NCBI RefSeq assembly: GCF_000550785.1
Contig: NZ_CP004350.1
Coordinates: 2,460,009 to 2,524,008 of the forward strand
DNA: 64,000 bases
Reading direction: 5' to 3'
Origin: Corynebacterium casei LMG S-19264
Lineage (GTDB): Bacteria; Actinomycetota; Actinomycetes; Mycobacteriales; Mycobacteriaceae
Part shown: positions 46,478 through 55,669 of the stretch, piece by piece
Numbering within the stretch: position 1 is the first letter of the stretch
Layout: every line of letters starts with the position of its first letter
Made by a program: the position numbers and the translations under genes
The notes under the pieces: model-generated
What the model was told of the DNA's origin: nothing
The model's database searches: none
Seen by the model: only the letters and a program-made list of their open reading frames with translations

Positions 46478-48414
46478 GGTGTGATCCCCAAAGCGGTGAG
46501 TAGCGCAGCATGCGCCTGTTTCAGGGCGAGGATACCCTGCGGTCTGAGGGCCACCTCGTCGAGTTCAATGAGGTGGTTCGCGATCTCCTGCTTCGTCGGT
46601 GCCCGCCATCCCTGACTGGCAGCCCAGGCTTCCAGAGTCGTGGACCACGGTGCTGCCGTCGCATCGGGCAGGCTTGGTGGTTCACCTATGGTGACTCCGG
46701 CGTTGACGTCGCGGAGCAGCGCGGTAAAAGTGTGCAGGTAGAGATCCGAGTCCAGGGTGTTCTCAATGCCGTGCACGTCGAGGGCGACAATCCGGTCACC
46801 AGGTATGGCGCGACCGATCGTCTCGGCGAGCCTTTGTCCCCCGCCGTCGCCGTCGACGAGGAACGCGACCCTAGCCGCCTGGAAGTCGAGCTCCGGGTAC
46901 GAGTCCTTCGGCATCTCTGAGAGGCCAGGTGCCACCTGATACGGCAGACTGTCTTGTCCTATGGCGGCGCGCATTAGGGTCGGGAGGAGGATCATGTCGG
47001 TGGCGCCTTCCGCGATGACCGCGCAGCGTGCTGGTGTAAATGCTGCGGCCGAGGCACCCATCGCGAACATCAGGGAGGTGAACCCGCCGCCCTCTTGTCG
47101 CCAGAAGCTGTTTTCTACGTGGCTCGTCTCGTCGCTGTCGGGCACGACGGCTCGGATACCGACACCAAGATCGGCGGGTAGACAGCCCGGCGAGTGGGTG
47201 GTGTAGATGATCTTGTCGGCTTTGTCCTGTTTGGCGAACATCTGCACGAGATCGGCCTGCGCGTCGATGTGAAGGCGGGTTTCCGCCTCATCGATCAGGA
47301 GGATCGTCGCGCGTCCACTGTTTCGCGCAGCAAGGAAAGAGTTCAAAGCGACGAACATTCGCAACCCAGCGCTTCGTTCGTCGAACACGGATGCGTGTAC
47401 ACCGTCTTCGACGATGCCAATTCGGAGAAGCTTGTTCTCGACGTTGAGTTCGACCTTTAGGTCGGACTGCTGCCATGCGTTCTTGAAGTAGTTGCCGAGT
47501 GTGATGTTCGCCTTGTTCTTGATTGTGTCTCGTCGGGATACCTGTCCGGTCTGCACGGCCTGGGTTAGAGCATTCAGGTCAAGTCCGGCCAATCGCGCCA
47601 GGTTCGCAAGCGCTGTTGGCACGTCGCCAAGCAGTGCGTCATCAAGGGTGTAGGCAGAAGCCAGCGTGCGGTCGGCCTCAGTGAACATGACTACGTCGGG
47701 GGTGAGATTCCAGAGTGCCTTCTCGGTCCTCTCCGTGGGGTCCTCACGATCAACCCACGCTCCGAGTGAGAGAAGCAGTCGCTGCAGAACGTCGGTTTCG
47801 GCGAATGCACTCAATACCTCGACGTCTTTGTCAGCGCGTTCGCGCAAGGCGTCAATCGGTTCTCGCTCCCCGAGCGGGTTAGCGAGGTGGGTATCGAGAT
47901 CTTGTCGCAGCAGGCGAAGTTCATCGAGCAACGGCGAACCATCCGGGGGCTCTGGTATTTCGTCTTCCTCGGCCATTTCGATGGGAAGCGGTTCTAAGAC
48001 GCTGATTGCTGACAGGGATTCACCCAGGTCGGCTGCCAGTTGCTTCAGCTGCGCCTCGGACTTGCGAGGTGCGGGCTTGACAGTGAAGTTGGGTCCATCA
48101 CCGTCGGCACGACGACTAACGAAGAATTCGATTGGAGTGTCCTCGAGTTCAAGGTCCTCCAACTCCTTACGGTCCTCGTCGCTGACGCGGTAACGCAAGC
48201 TGACGACCGGGGTGGAGTCGGCGATGCCCGTCGATGCGCGCGACCGCTGTGCGGGTCCGAGAGCGTCGGAGGCGTCCACATAGGCAAGTGACCTGAGGAG
48301 CGTCGTCTTACCTGCCTCGTTTGGCCCAACGATTGCGACAAGCTTCTGGTCTAGCTTGATCGTGGTATCAAGGAGCCGGCCGGCACCACGCACTCGTGCA
48401 GAAACAAGCCTCAT
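46474..48414 (-). CDS. OLD-family ATPase with TOPRIM nuclease domain
   Basis: A 646-residue protein. Walker A is AIVGPNEAGKTTLLRSL (residues about 30-46); the ABC signature region and ILLIDEAETRLHIDAQADL with IYTTHSPGCLP make the Walker B/His part. From about residue 450, CAVIAEGATDMILLPTLM and VAFLVDGDGGGQRLAE supply the TOPRIM Glu and DxD, so the protein can cut DNA. Overcoming-lysogeny-defect nucleases and GajA of Gabija share this plan, but the partner here is not a UvrD-like helicase. GGGGGA precedes the ATG. Confidence 0.82.
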   Translation of the reverse strand: MRLVSARVRGAGRLLDTTIKLDQKLVAIVGPNEAGKTTLLRSLAYVDASDALGPAQRSRASTGIADSTPVVSLRYRVSDEDRKELEDLELEDTPIEFFVSRRADGDGPNFTVKPAPRKSEAQLKQLAADLGESLSAISVLEPLPIEMAEEDEIPEPPDGSPLLDELRLLRQDLDTHLANPLGEREPIDALRERADKDVEVLSAFAETDVLQRLLLSLGAWVDREDPTERTEKALWNLTPDVVMFTEADRTLASAYTLDDALLGDVPTALANLARLAGLDLNALTQAVQTGQVSRRDTIKNKANITLGNYFKNAWQQSDLKVELNVENKLLRIGIVEDGVHASVFDERSAGLRMFVALNSFLAARNSGRATILLIDEAETRLHIDAQADLVQMFAKQDKADKIIYTTHSPGCLPADLGVGIRAVVPDSDETSHVENSFWRQEGGGFTSLMFAMGASAAAFTPARCAVIAEGATDMILLPTLMRAAIGQDSLPYQVAPGLSEMPKDSYPELDFQAARVAFLVDGDGGGQRLAETIGRAIPGDRIVALDVHGIENTLDSDLYLHTFTALLRDVNAGVTIGEPPSLPDATAAPWSTTLEAWAASQGWRAPTKQEIANHLIELDEVALRPQGILALKQAHAALLTALGITP

Positions 48415-48762
48415 GCAGCATCCCCCGATCCGTTGCGCTGGTCAGTCGCATCCTCTCGATCGGCGGCGTCGACGCTCAGCTGGTCCTAGCCTCGATGGGT
48501 GCCCCCAGAGCGTCGGCTCTGGAACCTCGTGGCTCATTGACGAACTCTACCGGCTAGGTCCGACTCAGCGATGCATCTCTGCGCACTCGGTGCTGTCGTT
48601 CCGCATGGGCATCGCTGACAAGTCATCCGCACGGCAAGGCTCTCGACCGGCCGACCCCGCGCTTGACCGGAAGGTGCGCTCGTGACACCCCGTGCCATAC
48701 CGAACGGGTAATGATGTTCATCGGTGCTGTCCTCAGTCCTTCGGACGGAGACACGAAAAGGA

Positions 48763-48795
48763 GGCCGGACCTGCAGAAACCCGCAGGTCCGGGCC
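48763..48795 (-). terminator. terminator after the gene remnant
   Basis: GGACCTGC (48767-48774) pairs with GCAGGTCC (48783-48790), extended by GGCC/GGCC. On the minus strand it ends in a CCTTTTCGTG-like T-run. Confidence 0.7.
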
Positions 48796-48842
48796 TTCCA
48801 TCAGCCTTTTCGGGCCTCGGGCAAGCTCTGATCTTTCAGAAC

Positions 48843-48941
48843 GCCCAGTCCTCGTCCTCCCTGATGAGAGGCGGAGAATCCTGCGGCTCCTCCAGCTCCA
48901 ATGGCCGCTCGTGCCATCTATGTGCCACTCGCGATCGAAGC
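48843..48941. repeat. 99-bp direct repeat, copy 2 (partner at 37515-37612)
   Basis: Same orientation as copy 1 and nearly identical in sequence. Together they bracket the IS, the Hachiman genes and the OLD/hook-ATPase pair. This copy keeps the reading frame that copy 1 has lost. Confidence 0.8.
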
Positions 48942-49439
48942 TAACGGTCACCGGCTCCAACGCTGTTGTCGCACAGCCCAAGTTTACCTCCGGCGCTCGG
49001 CACACTCAACGCGTTCAGTATTAAACACAGGCACGTTGGAGGACGATCAGCCGAGCTGCTCTCGCTACGTACGCGGCTAAGCCAAGCCGCTGGAAGTCTA
49101 TCAACGTGGTGGTCTCAATGCTGCGCAAGTCGTGTCACGGGACGTACTCGACGGCGCCTGGGAATCCGGCAACGAGGGACGTCGACCAACATCTGTCGGC
49201 CGACGCGCTCGAGGGTCATTGTGCCAAGAAACAGGCTCCAGTTGAAGCCACCCAATTGGCTCTCAAGACGCTGGCGACCCACCCTCAGCCACCTGCTTAC
49301 GTCCGATCGCCAACGCTCACCAATCCGGCACGTTCTGTGGTCACTAATGAGCGAGAGCGAAGCGGCGGACAATCCTAGCATCGCGAGCACCACCCTGGAG
49401 CAGGCTTGCCCCCGCCTCAAGCCCCGGTCACAACGAGCT

Positions 49440-50069
49440 TTAGAAACCCAACTCTATCAACGAATCAATTTGCATCCGGAAGGTAGGTAAAAACCCCTGA
49501 TCTTCGGTCGACCTCTGGATCCTCCTATCTTCCCTGAGGCTCTCTCGAGCTACAGCAATTGCCTTATCTGCGTGGAGCAGAATGGCGCTCAACTCTATTA
49601 GGACACTATTGCTTGGAATTTTTGCAATCCTGATCCTTGAGTCATAGCCACGAATGTCAAAATTGGGATCCTCCGACTCGGCAAGAACCAGAGCCTGATT
49701 AGGCTGTATAGTTCCAGCCAATTGAGTAAAATCTTGCCTTAAATCCTGCGAATCGAGCTTCTCTGGCGCAATAAGGGGCGCCGCACTCCAGCCGAATATC
49801 GGCCCTAGCGGACCCGACATGAGTTCGACAAAAGGTCCTACAAGACCAGATTTGACTATTTCGCTAATGCTGCCCGGATCTTGATCGCCCCTCATTGCCT
49901 GTTCGACGATTGGAGGCGCCGTGCAAGATACCTTCTCGAGTTTCCCATCAGAGTTTCGCCCTAGAACCGCCGTGGCAAACACCGATGCATCCTCACGAAA
50001 TTGCTCGGCAACTAGCTTTGCGTCGGCGTAGGTAGCTGGTGCCGATAGGATCATTGTGCTGGATTTCAT
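49440..50069 (-). CDS. hypothetical protein, faintly DUF1269-like
   Basis: A 209-residue protein. It has no signal peptide; a weakly hydrophobic Gly/Pro-rich stretch (GPFVELMSGPLGPIFGW) lies in the middle. The second half has TIQPNQALVLAESEDPNFD, which recalls the 'large enough to store a value' segment of DUF1269 proteins, but the match is too weak to assign. AAGGAG lies nine bases before the ATG. It is more AT-rich than its neighbours on either side, so it may have a separate origin. Confidence 0.5.
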   Translation of the reverse strand: MKSSTMILSAPATYADAKLVAEQFREDASVFATAVLGRNSDGKLEKVSCTAPPIVEQAMRGDQDPGSISEIVKSGLVGPFVELMSGPLGPIFGWSAAPLIAPEKLDSQDLRQDFTQLAGTIQPNQALVLAESEDPNFDIRGYDSRIRIAKIPSNSVLIELSAILLHADKAIAVARESLREDRRIQRSTEDQGFLPTFRMQIDSLIELGF

Positions 50070-50373
50070 CTTTCGCGCTCCTTCATCTCACTCGCACCAG
50101 CCTCGCCTGGCGCTCCGTCTTCGTAAGTACGGGATGGCCAAAAGTAGCTTCTGCCTAGAGTATTTGATCGCAGGTAGTTTGCGACCTTCGTGGTTGACAT
50201 CGACGTTGCATGTCCATCAGGGAGCAGACCTTCACGCATTCTAATTAGTCGCATTAAGAACTGTTGCTCGCAGTCCCAAACGATCCACCGCCCGCCTGGC
50301 GCGAGCGAGGCTCGTGCAAGTCTGCTCTGAACGGTGGCCTTGACGTGGACTCTACACGATCGTAGGCTTCGAT

Positions 50374-50393
50374 TAAGTGAGGCACCTCACTTA
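50374..50393. promoter_or_regulatory. perfect palindrome upstream of the small secreted protein gene
   Basis: TAAGTGAGG-CA-CCTCACTTA: 9-bp arms with a two-base centre, 30 bases before the start codon. The core GAGGCACCTC recurs at 50940-50949, and the afsA/lanKC palindrome (62590-62621) contains AGGTGCC in the same setting. This may be the binding site of the ScbR-type receptor encoded at 60941. Confidence 0.5.
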
Positions 50394-50423
50394 TCGCACT
50401 CAGCACACACTCAAGGAGGAGAC

Positions 50424-50729
50424 ATGAGACGGCTCGCTACGATCCTGATCTCAGCTTTTACGAGTCTTGGATTGGTGACCTTCGGCGGCTCGACGGCCCT
50501 TGCATCAGAGCCCGCGGCTCAGTCTGTTACAGCGCACGTTGCGCCTGCATCGGTGGCCGCCCCGGCAGAGGTCGAACCTGAGATTGATTGGGGGGAGGTA
50601 ATTAGAACATTTCACGATCAGGGAAGCTGCAACGCCGTCAGGGTCGTTTACGAATCAGTTCGGCCAGATCTTCCCAAGCTGAAATGCATCAAGGGCGACA
50701 ATGGACTTTGGCACCTCGTTCGCAGGTAG
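50424..50729 (+). CDS. small secreted protein at the edge of the lanthipeptide locus
   Basis: A 101-residue precursor with a clear signal peptide (MRRLATILISAFTSLGLVTF, then GGSTALASEPA with a cleavage site after ALA). The mature part is about 70 residues, with an Ala/Pro/Val-rich start, then DWGEVIRTFHDQGSCNAVRV and LPKLKCIKGDNGLWHLVRR; the two Cys could form one disulfide. AAGGAGG lies seven bases before the ATG. I know no family for it. A role as immunity, signal or carrier protein for the lantibiotic locus is possible but unproven. Confidence 0.65.
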   Translation: MRRLATILISAFTSLGLVTFGGSTALASEPAAQSVTAHVAPASVAAPAEVEPEIDWGEVIRTFHDQGSCNAVRVVYESVRPDLPKLKCIKGDNGLWHLVRR

Positions 50730-50935
50730 TTCTATCACTAGAAACCGCGTGCGTGGCTGGATCGTACTTCCTGATGGGAGGTGCGATCCAGCTATTTGCC
50801 TACGCCCGCACGAGGCATTACCTCGCTCGTCTAGCCATTGTAGGTGCCCACTTCTTGAACGGCCTCCGCGCGAGTCTATTGATACAAGCTGCCACTATCC
50901 AGGACCAGTGACCAGTCGTTAGGGCCCCACGAATA

Positions 50936-50953
50936 TATAGAGGCACCTCAACT
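50936..50953. promoter_or_regulatory. second GAGGCACCTC box upstream of the exporter gene
   Basis: TATAGAGGCACCTCAACT shares the 10-base core GAGGCACCTC with the palindrome at 50374. It lies about 300 bases before the exporter start; the stretch 50954-51244 has no gene I can support. Confidence 0.4.
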
Positions 50954-51244
50954 GGGTGGTGACGTCTCTCGCCATGGCCATCAACCACGGTGCCGCCGTA
51001 ATGAAGAGGTGTCGGTGCCGGTTCTAGACGCGGCCGTTTGGCCACCGTGGCCACATGATCGTCTGGCAAGACTGATCCGGTCCCCCTCGTTACGAGACTC
51101 CCCGTGCTCATCGATTGCCAACGCACGGGGGTCAGCGGCACCGTGTTTCTGATGCTCACATGCCGGGCCAACACGCGAGTCTTGGCCTGTGCTTGGAGTG
51201 CGGTCAAAAAACTGCCAGGACCGGTTCGTAGAAAAAGGAGCCAT

Positions 51245-53032
51245 ATGCGCAGGAGGAAAGCCAATGCCGACCGTAAACGAGTTGCAGGATTCCGGCAAGC
51301 ATTCGGCGTGATGAGACCGTACCAGGCGGTGCTATGGTGGGCGCTGCTAATCGGAATATGCGCCGCGGGGATCTCCACCATCCAACCTATTTTCGTTTCC
51401 AGGGTCGTCGACGAGTTCAGCGGCGGAATCACCATCGGTCTGCCCATGCTCATCGTTTGCCTGCTTATTGTCGGCGCGGGGTTGACAGGAATGAAGGAAC
51501 TGCTCATCGAGAGAGCCGGAGAGCGGTTCGCCTACGACACCCGAGTAGCCCTCGTCGAACTCATCTACAACCTACCAATTCCTAGACTCGAGAAACACGA
51601 CAGAGCCGACATCGTCTCAAGAGTCACCTCCGACGTCACTGCGGCGCGAATGCTTCTGACGTCCGGCATTATCGACCTGGCGGTGGGGGGCGCCACTGTT
51701 ATCGTCTCGGTGGTGATGATGGCGACGATCGACCCTCTCCTACTCTCGCTCGCCCTCGTCGCTGTGCTCGTCGTGGCGATCGCCGTCTACAAACTGGGCG
51801 AGAAGGCGCGCCCCATCGGTCTGAGCATGCAGGACTCGATCGGGACGCTCGCCGGGCACCTCTCTCGAGCGATCGGCTCCATCAAGACGATCCGCGCGGC
51901 GAGAGCAACCAAGGCAGAAGGACTGGGAGCGCAGGAACAGGCGGCGGCCGTTCGGCGAGCCGGGCTTGAAGCCGCCAATCTGCGGGCGATCATCCAAGCC
52001 ACGACCGGCGTCGCAGTTCAGCTCTTGATCGTTGTGGTCGTCGGCATCGGTGCGCTCCGAGTCTCCGTGGGAGCCGTGTCAACAGGCGATCTTGCCGCAT
52101 TCATCATGTATCTCATGCTGATCGTCACGCCCATCACGATGATGGCGACCATCGTTTCCACGCTGGGTGAGGCCTTCGGGGCGCTCTCGCGAATTCTTGA
52201 GCTTCAGAGAGAGCCGATCGAAGACCCAGGTCCCGACCAGGAAGCGGCGGCGGCCGTCCGCCCTCGGCTGGACTCGCCGGCGTTAGAGTTCGACACCGTC
52301 TCGTTCGCATACTCCTTGACGCGGGCGTCGAACCAGCCCGTTGCATTGACACTCGACAACGTAAGTTTCGCCGCTGCTCCGGGCGCTGTGACGGCGCTCG
52401 TGGGGCCTTCTGGGGCCGGGAAGACCACGGTCTTCTCGCTCATCGAGCGATTCTACGACGTCACGGAGGGAACGATTCGCATCCATGGGCGCGACATGGG
52501 ATCGATGTCCCGCGACGAGGTGCGCTCGCGCGTCGCCTACGTCGACCAGGACGCAGCAGCGTTGTCCGGCACAATCCGCGACAACCTGCGCCTCAACGCT
52601 CCATCGGCCGACGACGAGACCTGTGCGCAGGCTCTCTGGAAAGTTGGCCTCCTAGCCGAGCACGAACAGGCACGCGAAGTGCTTGACAGGAGCGTCGGCG
52701 AGCTAGGGTCGCGCCTCAGCGGTGGCGAGCGCCAGCGCCTGGCCTTCGCGCGGGCCATACTCTCCCAGGCGGAGATCCTTCTCCTTGACGAAGTCACCTC
52801 TCACCTGGACGGTAGGAACGAATCGGCGATCCAAGACGTGATGCGGTCTGGCGACGACCAGACCGTTCTCGTCATCGCCCACCGCCTGTCAACGATCGCC
52901 GACGCGGACCGCATCATTCTCTTCGACGAGGGTCGGATCCGGGATGCCGGAACCCACCGCGAGCTGCTCGGGCGGTCGGAACTCTACCTCAGCCTCGCCC
53001 GCACGCAGTTCATCACCAGCGATCCCGACTGA
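51245..53032 (+). CDS. ABC exporter (fused membrane and ATPase domains), likely lanthipeptide export
   Basis: A 595-residue half-transporter. Six membrane segments in residues 20-310 (type I exporter fold), then an ATPase domain with Walker A VGPSGAGKTTVFSLIERF, Q-loop VAYVDQDAAALSG, signature LSGGERQRLAFARAIL, Walker B ILLLDEVTSHLDG and VIAHRLSTIADAD. There is no N-terminal C39 protease, so it does not cut leaders itself. AAAGGAG precedes the ATG at 51245; the longer frame upstream has no transporter sequence. It lies directly before lanKC on the same strand. Confidence 0.88.
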   Translation: MRRRKANADRKRVAGFRQAFGVMRPYQAVLWWALLIGICAAGISTIQPIFVSRVVDEFSGGITIGLPMLIVCLLIVGAGLTGMKELLIERAGERFAYDTRVALVELIYNLPIPRLEKHDRADIVSRVTSDVTAARMLLTSGIIDLAVGGATVIVSVVMMATIDPLLLSLALVAVLVVAIAVYKLGEKARPIGLSMQDSIGTLAGHLSRAIGSIKTIRAARATKAEGLGAQEQAAAVRRAGLEAANLRAIIQATTGVAVQLLIVVVVGIGALRVSVGAVSTGDLAAFIMYLMLIVTPITMMATIVSTLGEAFGALSRILELQREPIEDPGPDQEAAAAVRPRLDSPALEFDTVSFAYSLTRASNQPVALTLDNVSFAAAPGAVTALVGPSGAGKTTVFSLIERFYDVTEGTIRIHGRDMGSMSRDEVRSRVAYVDQDAAALSGTIRDNLRLNAPSADDETCAQALWKVGLLAEHEQAREVLDRSVGELGSRLSGGERQRLAFARAILSQAEILLLDEVTSHLDGRNESAIQDVMRSGDDQTVLVIAHRLSTIADADRIILFDEGRIRDAGTHRELLGRSELYLSLARTQFITSDPD

Positions 53033-53129
53033 ACCAGAGCTCCCACGAACGGGAGGGTTGCCAAGATGCGATCCGGCTGCTAAGTTGGGTAGTCACCTTA
53101 CTCTTACGCCTAGAGGGGAGGACGGACAG

Positions 53130-55661
53130 ATGCCGCTCGACACTCGCTACCTGCACTACTGTCAGGCGGGGAAGCCCTTCTATCAGCCAGCTGACAATGC
53201 GGGCTCGTCCCCGGCGCTGGGCTCAGACATCGTCCAACTCACCGAGTGGACCGTCACCAGGAGTCAGCCATGGACCGTCTACGTCCCGTCCGATAGGCGA
53301 TTGCCGCGCCAGGGTTGGAAGATCCATCTCTCAGCGACGAGAAGTAATCGCGCAGCAGTCCTCCGCGCAGCCTCTGAATATTGCTATCGCCACGACATTC
53401 CCTTCAAGCACCTGTCGACCGAGGCGGACTTCAAGTCGCAGAACAGCAAGTACGCGAACCGGGCATCGTCGGGGAAGTTTGTCACCGTCTATCCCGAATC
53501 CGTCGAACAGTTCGAGAAGACCCTGCGCGACCTCGACTCGACCATCGGACACCTCGAGGGGCCCTACATTCTCTCTGATCGACGATGGGGAACCGGCCCA
53601 ATCTTCTATCGATACGGTGCGTTCGTACAGTCGAACTCGGAGACCACCTTCGTCACGACGCTCATTGCTCCCGACGGTACAGAGGTCGAGGATCCCAGGG
53701 AGCCTGCCTTCACGCCCCCCGCCTGGCTCGACTTCCCGACGTTCCTGAGCGAGCAGAGGGACCAGGCGGGTGGGCCTGAATTCCCGTTCGAAATGGTCAA
53801 GGCTCTGCATTTCTCCAACGGAGGAGGAGTCTACCTGGCTCGGGCTCTGACCAACGAGTTTGTCGGAGCCGGGACCGATGTCGTCCTCAAAGAGGCACGA
53901 CCCCACACTGCCGTCGACGACGACGGCCTCGACGCCGTTGACCGCCTAGCACACGAGAACCGAGTGTTGCAGGACCTCGCATCAACCGGATTCGTCCCGC
54001 AGGTGCATGGAATCTTCCGGCACTGGGAGCACATGTTCTTGGTCCAAGAGCATGTCGATGGGCTCGACCTCAAGCGCGAGTGGATGAAGCGGACGCCGGT
54101 GCTCAAACCGCGACCCTGGACTCTGCAGGAGCCCGATTACCTCAAATGGCTTGAGAGAACGATCGGGCGCCTCGAGGCCGCCATCGGTGCCTTCCATCGT
54201 AAGGGCTGGCTCATCGGCGACATCCATCCAAAGAACATCATCATGAGAAACGGTGCGCACCCCGTCTTCATCGACCTCGAGTTCGCCCATGCGATGGACG
54301 AGCGGTGGCGGAGCACAAACGGTGCACCCGGATACGAGCCATCCAAAGGCCTGACGGGAGCTGCAGCTGATAGATGGTCGCTGGGCATCGTCGAGCTGGA
54401 CCTCGTGCTCCCGCAGGCGACGATCGCCGACCAAGGGAACCACCAGAAGATCGTAGATCTAGTAGCGTTCGGGCAGGAGGAGCTCGGAGTTCCGGAGGCA
54501 GCCGCTGCCCGAATTCTCCGGAACACCGTCGAGGCGCTCCCTCATTCTGAATCGGCTAGGCCGACGATGCCGCCGCTGGAGATCGACCAGTTGCAGAGAC
54601 GGTTTGCGACGGCTATCCTCTCGACGATCGACCTCGAGAATCCGCTTGCCCCGGTTCCCTCGGACATTGAAGTGTTCGAGGAGGGAGGAGACGAAGCCAG
54701 GATCGGCTATCCATACGGGATCGTCGGAGTGCTGGCGGCCTTAACCGTCTCAGGAGTACCACTGGAGGATCGACTGATCCGCCGCTCCACCGGATGGATT
54801 CGTGAACGGCTTTCTCAAATCCGCTCTAGCGGCTTCAAGGGAAGAGAAGGCATCCAGTACGGCCTCGAGCAGATCGGCTTCCACGCTCTGGCCGCCGAGG
54901 TGGAGCGGCTTGACCTTGCGCCGCCCTCGGACCACACCTATTGGTCGGGCTGGGCAGGAGTCGGGCTAGGCGCGCTGTCCCGAGACAGTGTCCATGCCAA
55001 GGAGATAGAGGCCGCGTCCGACGCACTGAGCCGACTGCTCGAGACCGACGTTGAGACCCCGGTGGCAGGCCTTCTCCACGGCTGGAGCGGCCCGGCGCTC
55101 TTCTGGACAACTGCTTTCCGACGCCATGCTCAGCGACCCGAGTACAAGGATCTTGCGAGACGAGCGATCGAGCGCGACCTCAGTGCGTGCGGCGAGACTC
55201 TCAACGGCACCATTGAACTCGACGAGGGTTGGCGCACCCTGCCTTATCTGGGCACTGGCTCGGCAGGCGTAGCCCTGGCCATTGAAGAGCTCAACGCCAT
55301 CAGCGAGTCGCCGAGATTCACGCAGGAGCTCGACAAGCTTCGCCTTGCCTCGACGTATTTTCAGTGCGGCCAGGGCGGCTTCGCCCACGGCCTCACGGGC
55401 TTCATCACAATGCTTGCCCGCTACCCGGAGATGCACTCTGGCGCGAGAGAGGTTCTCGAATCTCACATGCGATCGCTCCAGCTGCACGCAGTCCCCTTCG
55501 GGGAGGGCCTACTCATCCGGGGGAACCAGAATCTCCGGTTGTCCTGTGATTTCCTGACCGGTTCTGCAGGTGTGCTCGGTGGGCTGTCCGCAGTCCAGGG
55601 CCGCTGGTCAGGTGTTCCGTTCCTACCTGGGACGGACGGATCGAGAATGGAGAGGAGGTGA
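53130..55661 (+). CDS. lanKC: class III lanthipeptide synthetase LanKC
   Basis: An 843-residue three-domain enzyme. The N-terminal part (to about 220) is the lyase domain; the kinase (about 220-520) has ALHFSNGGGVYLAR (Gly-rich loop), the DVVLKEARP Lys, GWLIGDIHPKNIIM (catalytic loop) and VFIDLEFAHAMDE (DFG-like); the C-terminal 300 residues are LanC-like, with YFQCGQGGFAHGLTGF, but lack the usual zinc ligands, as in labyrinthopeptin-type cyclases. It dehydrates Ser/Thr by phosphorylation and elimination, then cyclises. AGGGGAGGA precedes the ATG. The stop overlaps the ribosome site of the precursor gene. Confidence 0.93.
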   Translation: MPLDTRYLHYCQAGKPFYQPADNAGSSPALGSDIVQLTEWTVTRSQPWTVYVPSDRRLPRQGWKIHLSATRSNRAAVLRAASEYCYRHDIPFKHLSTEADFKSQNSKYANRASSGKFVTVYPESVEQFEKTLRDLDSTIGHLEGPYILSDRRWGTGPIFYRYGAFVQSNSETTFVTTLIAPDGTEVEDPREPAFTPPAWLDFPTFLSEQRDQAGGPEFPFEMVKALHFSNGGGVYLARALTNEFVGAGTDVVLKEARPHTAVDDDGLDAVDRLAHENRVLQDLASTGFVPQVHGIFRHWEHMFLVQEHVDGLDLKREWMKRTPVLKPRPWTLQEPDYLKWLERTIGRLEAAIGAFHRKGWLIGDIHPKNIIMRNGAHPVFIDLEFAHAMDERWRSTNGAPGYEPSKGLTGAAADRWSLGIVELDLVLPQATIADQGNHQKIVDLVAFGQEELGVPEAAAARILRNTVEALPHSESARPTMPPLEIDQLQRRFATAILSTIDLENPLAPVPSDIEVFEEGGDEARIGYPYGIVGVLAALTVSGVPLEDRLIRRSTGWIRERLSQIRSSGFKGREGIQYGLEQIGFHALAAEVERLDLAPPSDHTYWSGWAGVGLGALSRDSVHAKEIEAASDALSRLLETDVETPVAGLLHGWSGPALFWTTAFRRHAQRPEYKDLARRAIERDLSACGETLNGTIELDEGWRTLPYLGTGSAGVALAIEELNAISESPRFTQELDKLRLASTYFQCGQGGFAHGLTGFITMLARYPEMHSGAREVLESHMRSLQLHAVPFGEGLLIRGNQNLRLSCDFLTGSAGVLGGLSAVQGRWSGVPFLPGTDGSRMERR

Positions 55662-55669
55662 CTTTAATC

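Larger units (their letters stand above)
48415..49439. other. about 1 kb without a recognisable gene, at the join between the two acquired parts
   Basis: It holds a minus-strand terminator (48763-48795) and the second copy of the 98/99-bp repeat (48843-48941). On the minus strand a frame of about 34 codons, from just after a TAG at 48941 to the stop at 48836, reads WHERPLELEEPQDS-PPLIREDEDWAF and runs straight into the terminator, so this is likely the 3' end of a lost gene. From 48,960 to 49,440 only short, uncharacteristic frames are seen. Confidence 0.5.

Noticed and set aside
43910..48414. Assignment as Gabija, PARIS or Septu
   Set aside because: The partner proteins these systems need (UvrD-like helicase, DUF4435 TOPRIM protein, HNH protein) are not present; only the OLD-type plan is shared.
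49106..49378. A 90-codon frame in the gene-poor stretch
   Set aside because: No ribosome site, no recognisable sequence, and several overlapping frames of similar quality on both strands.
50684..50922. Short frames after the secreted protein gene as a second lanthipeptide precursor
   Set aside because: No ILxLQ-type leader and no Ser-x2-Ser-xn-Cys core; no good ribosome site.
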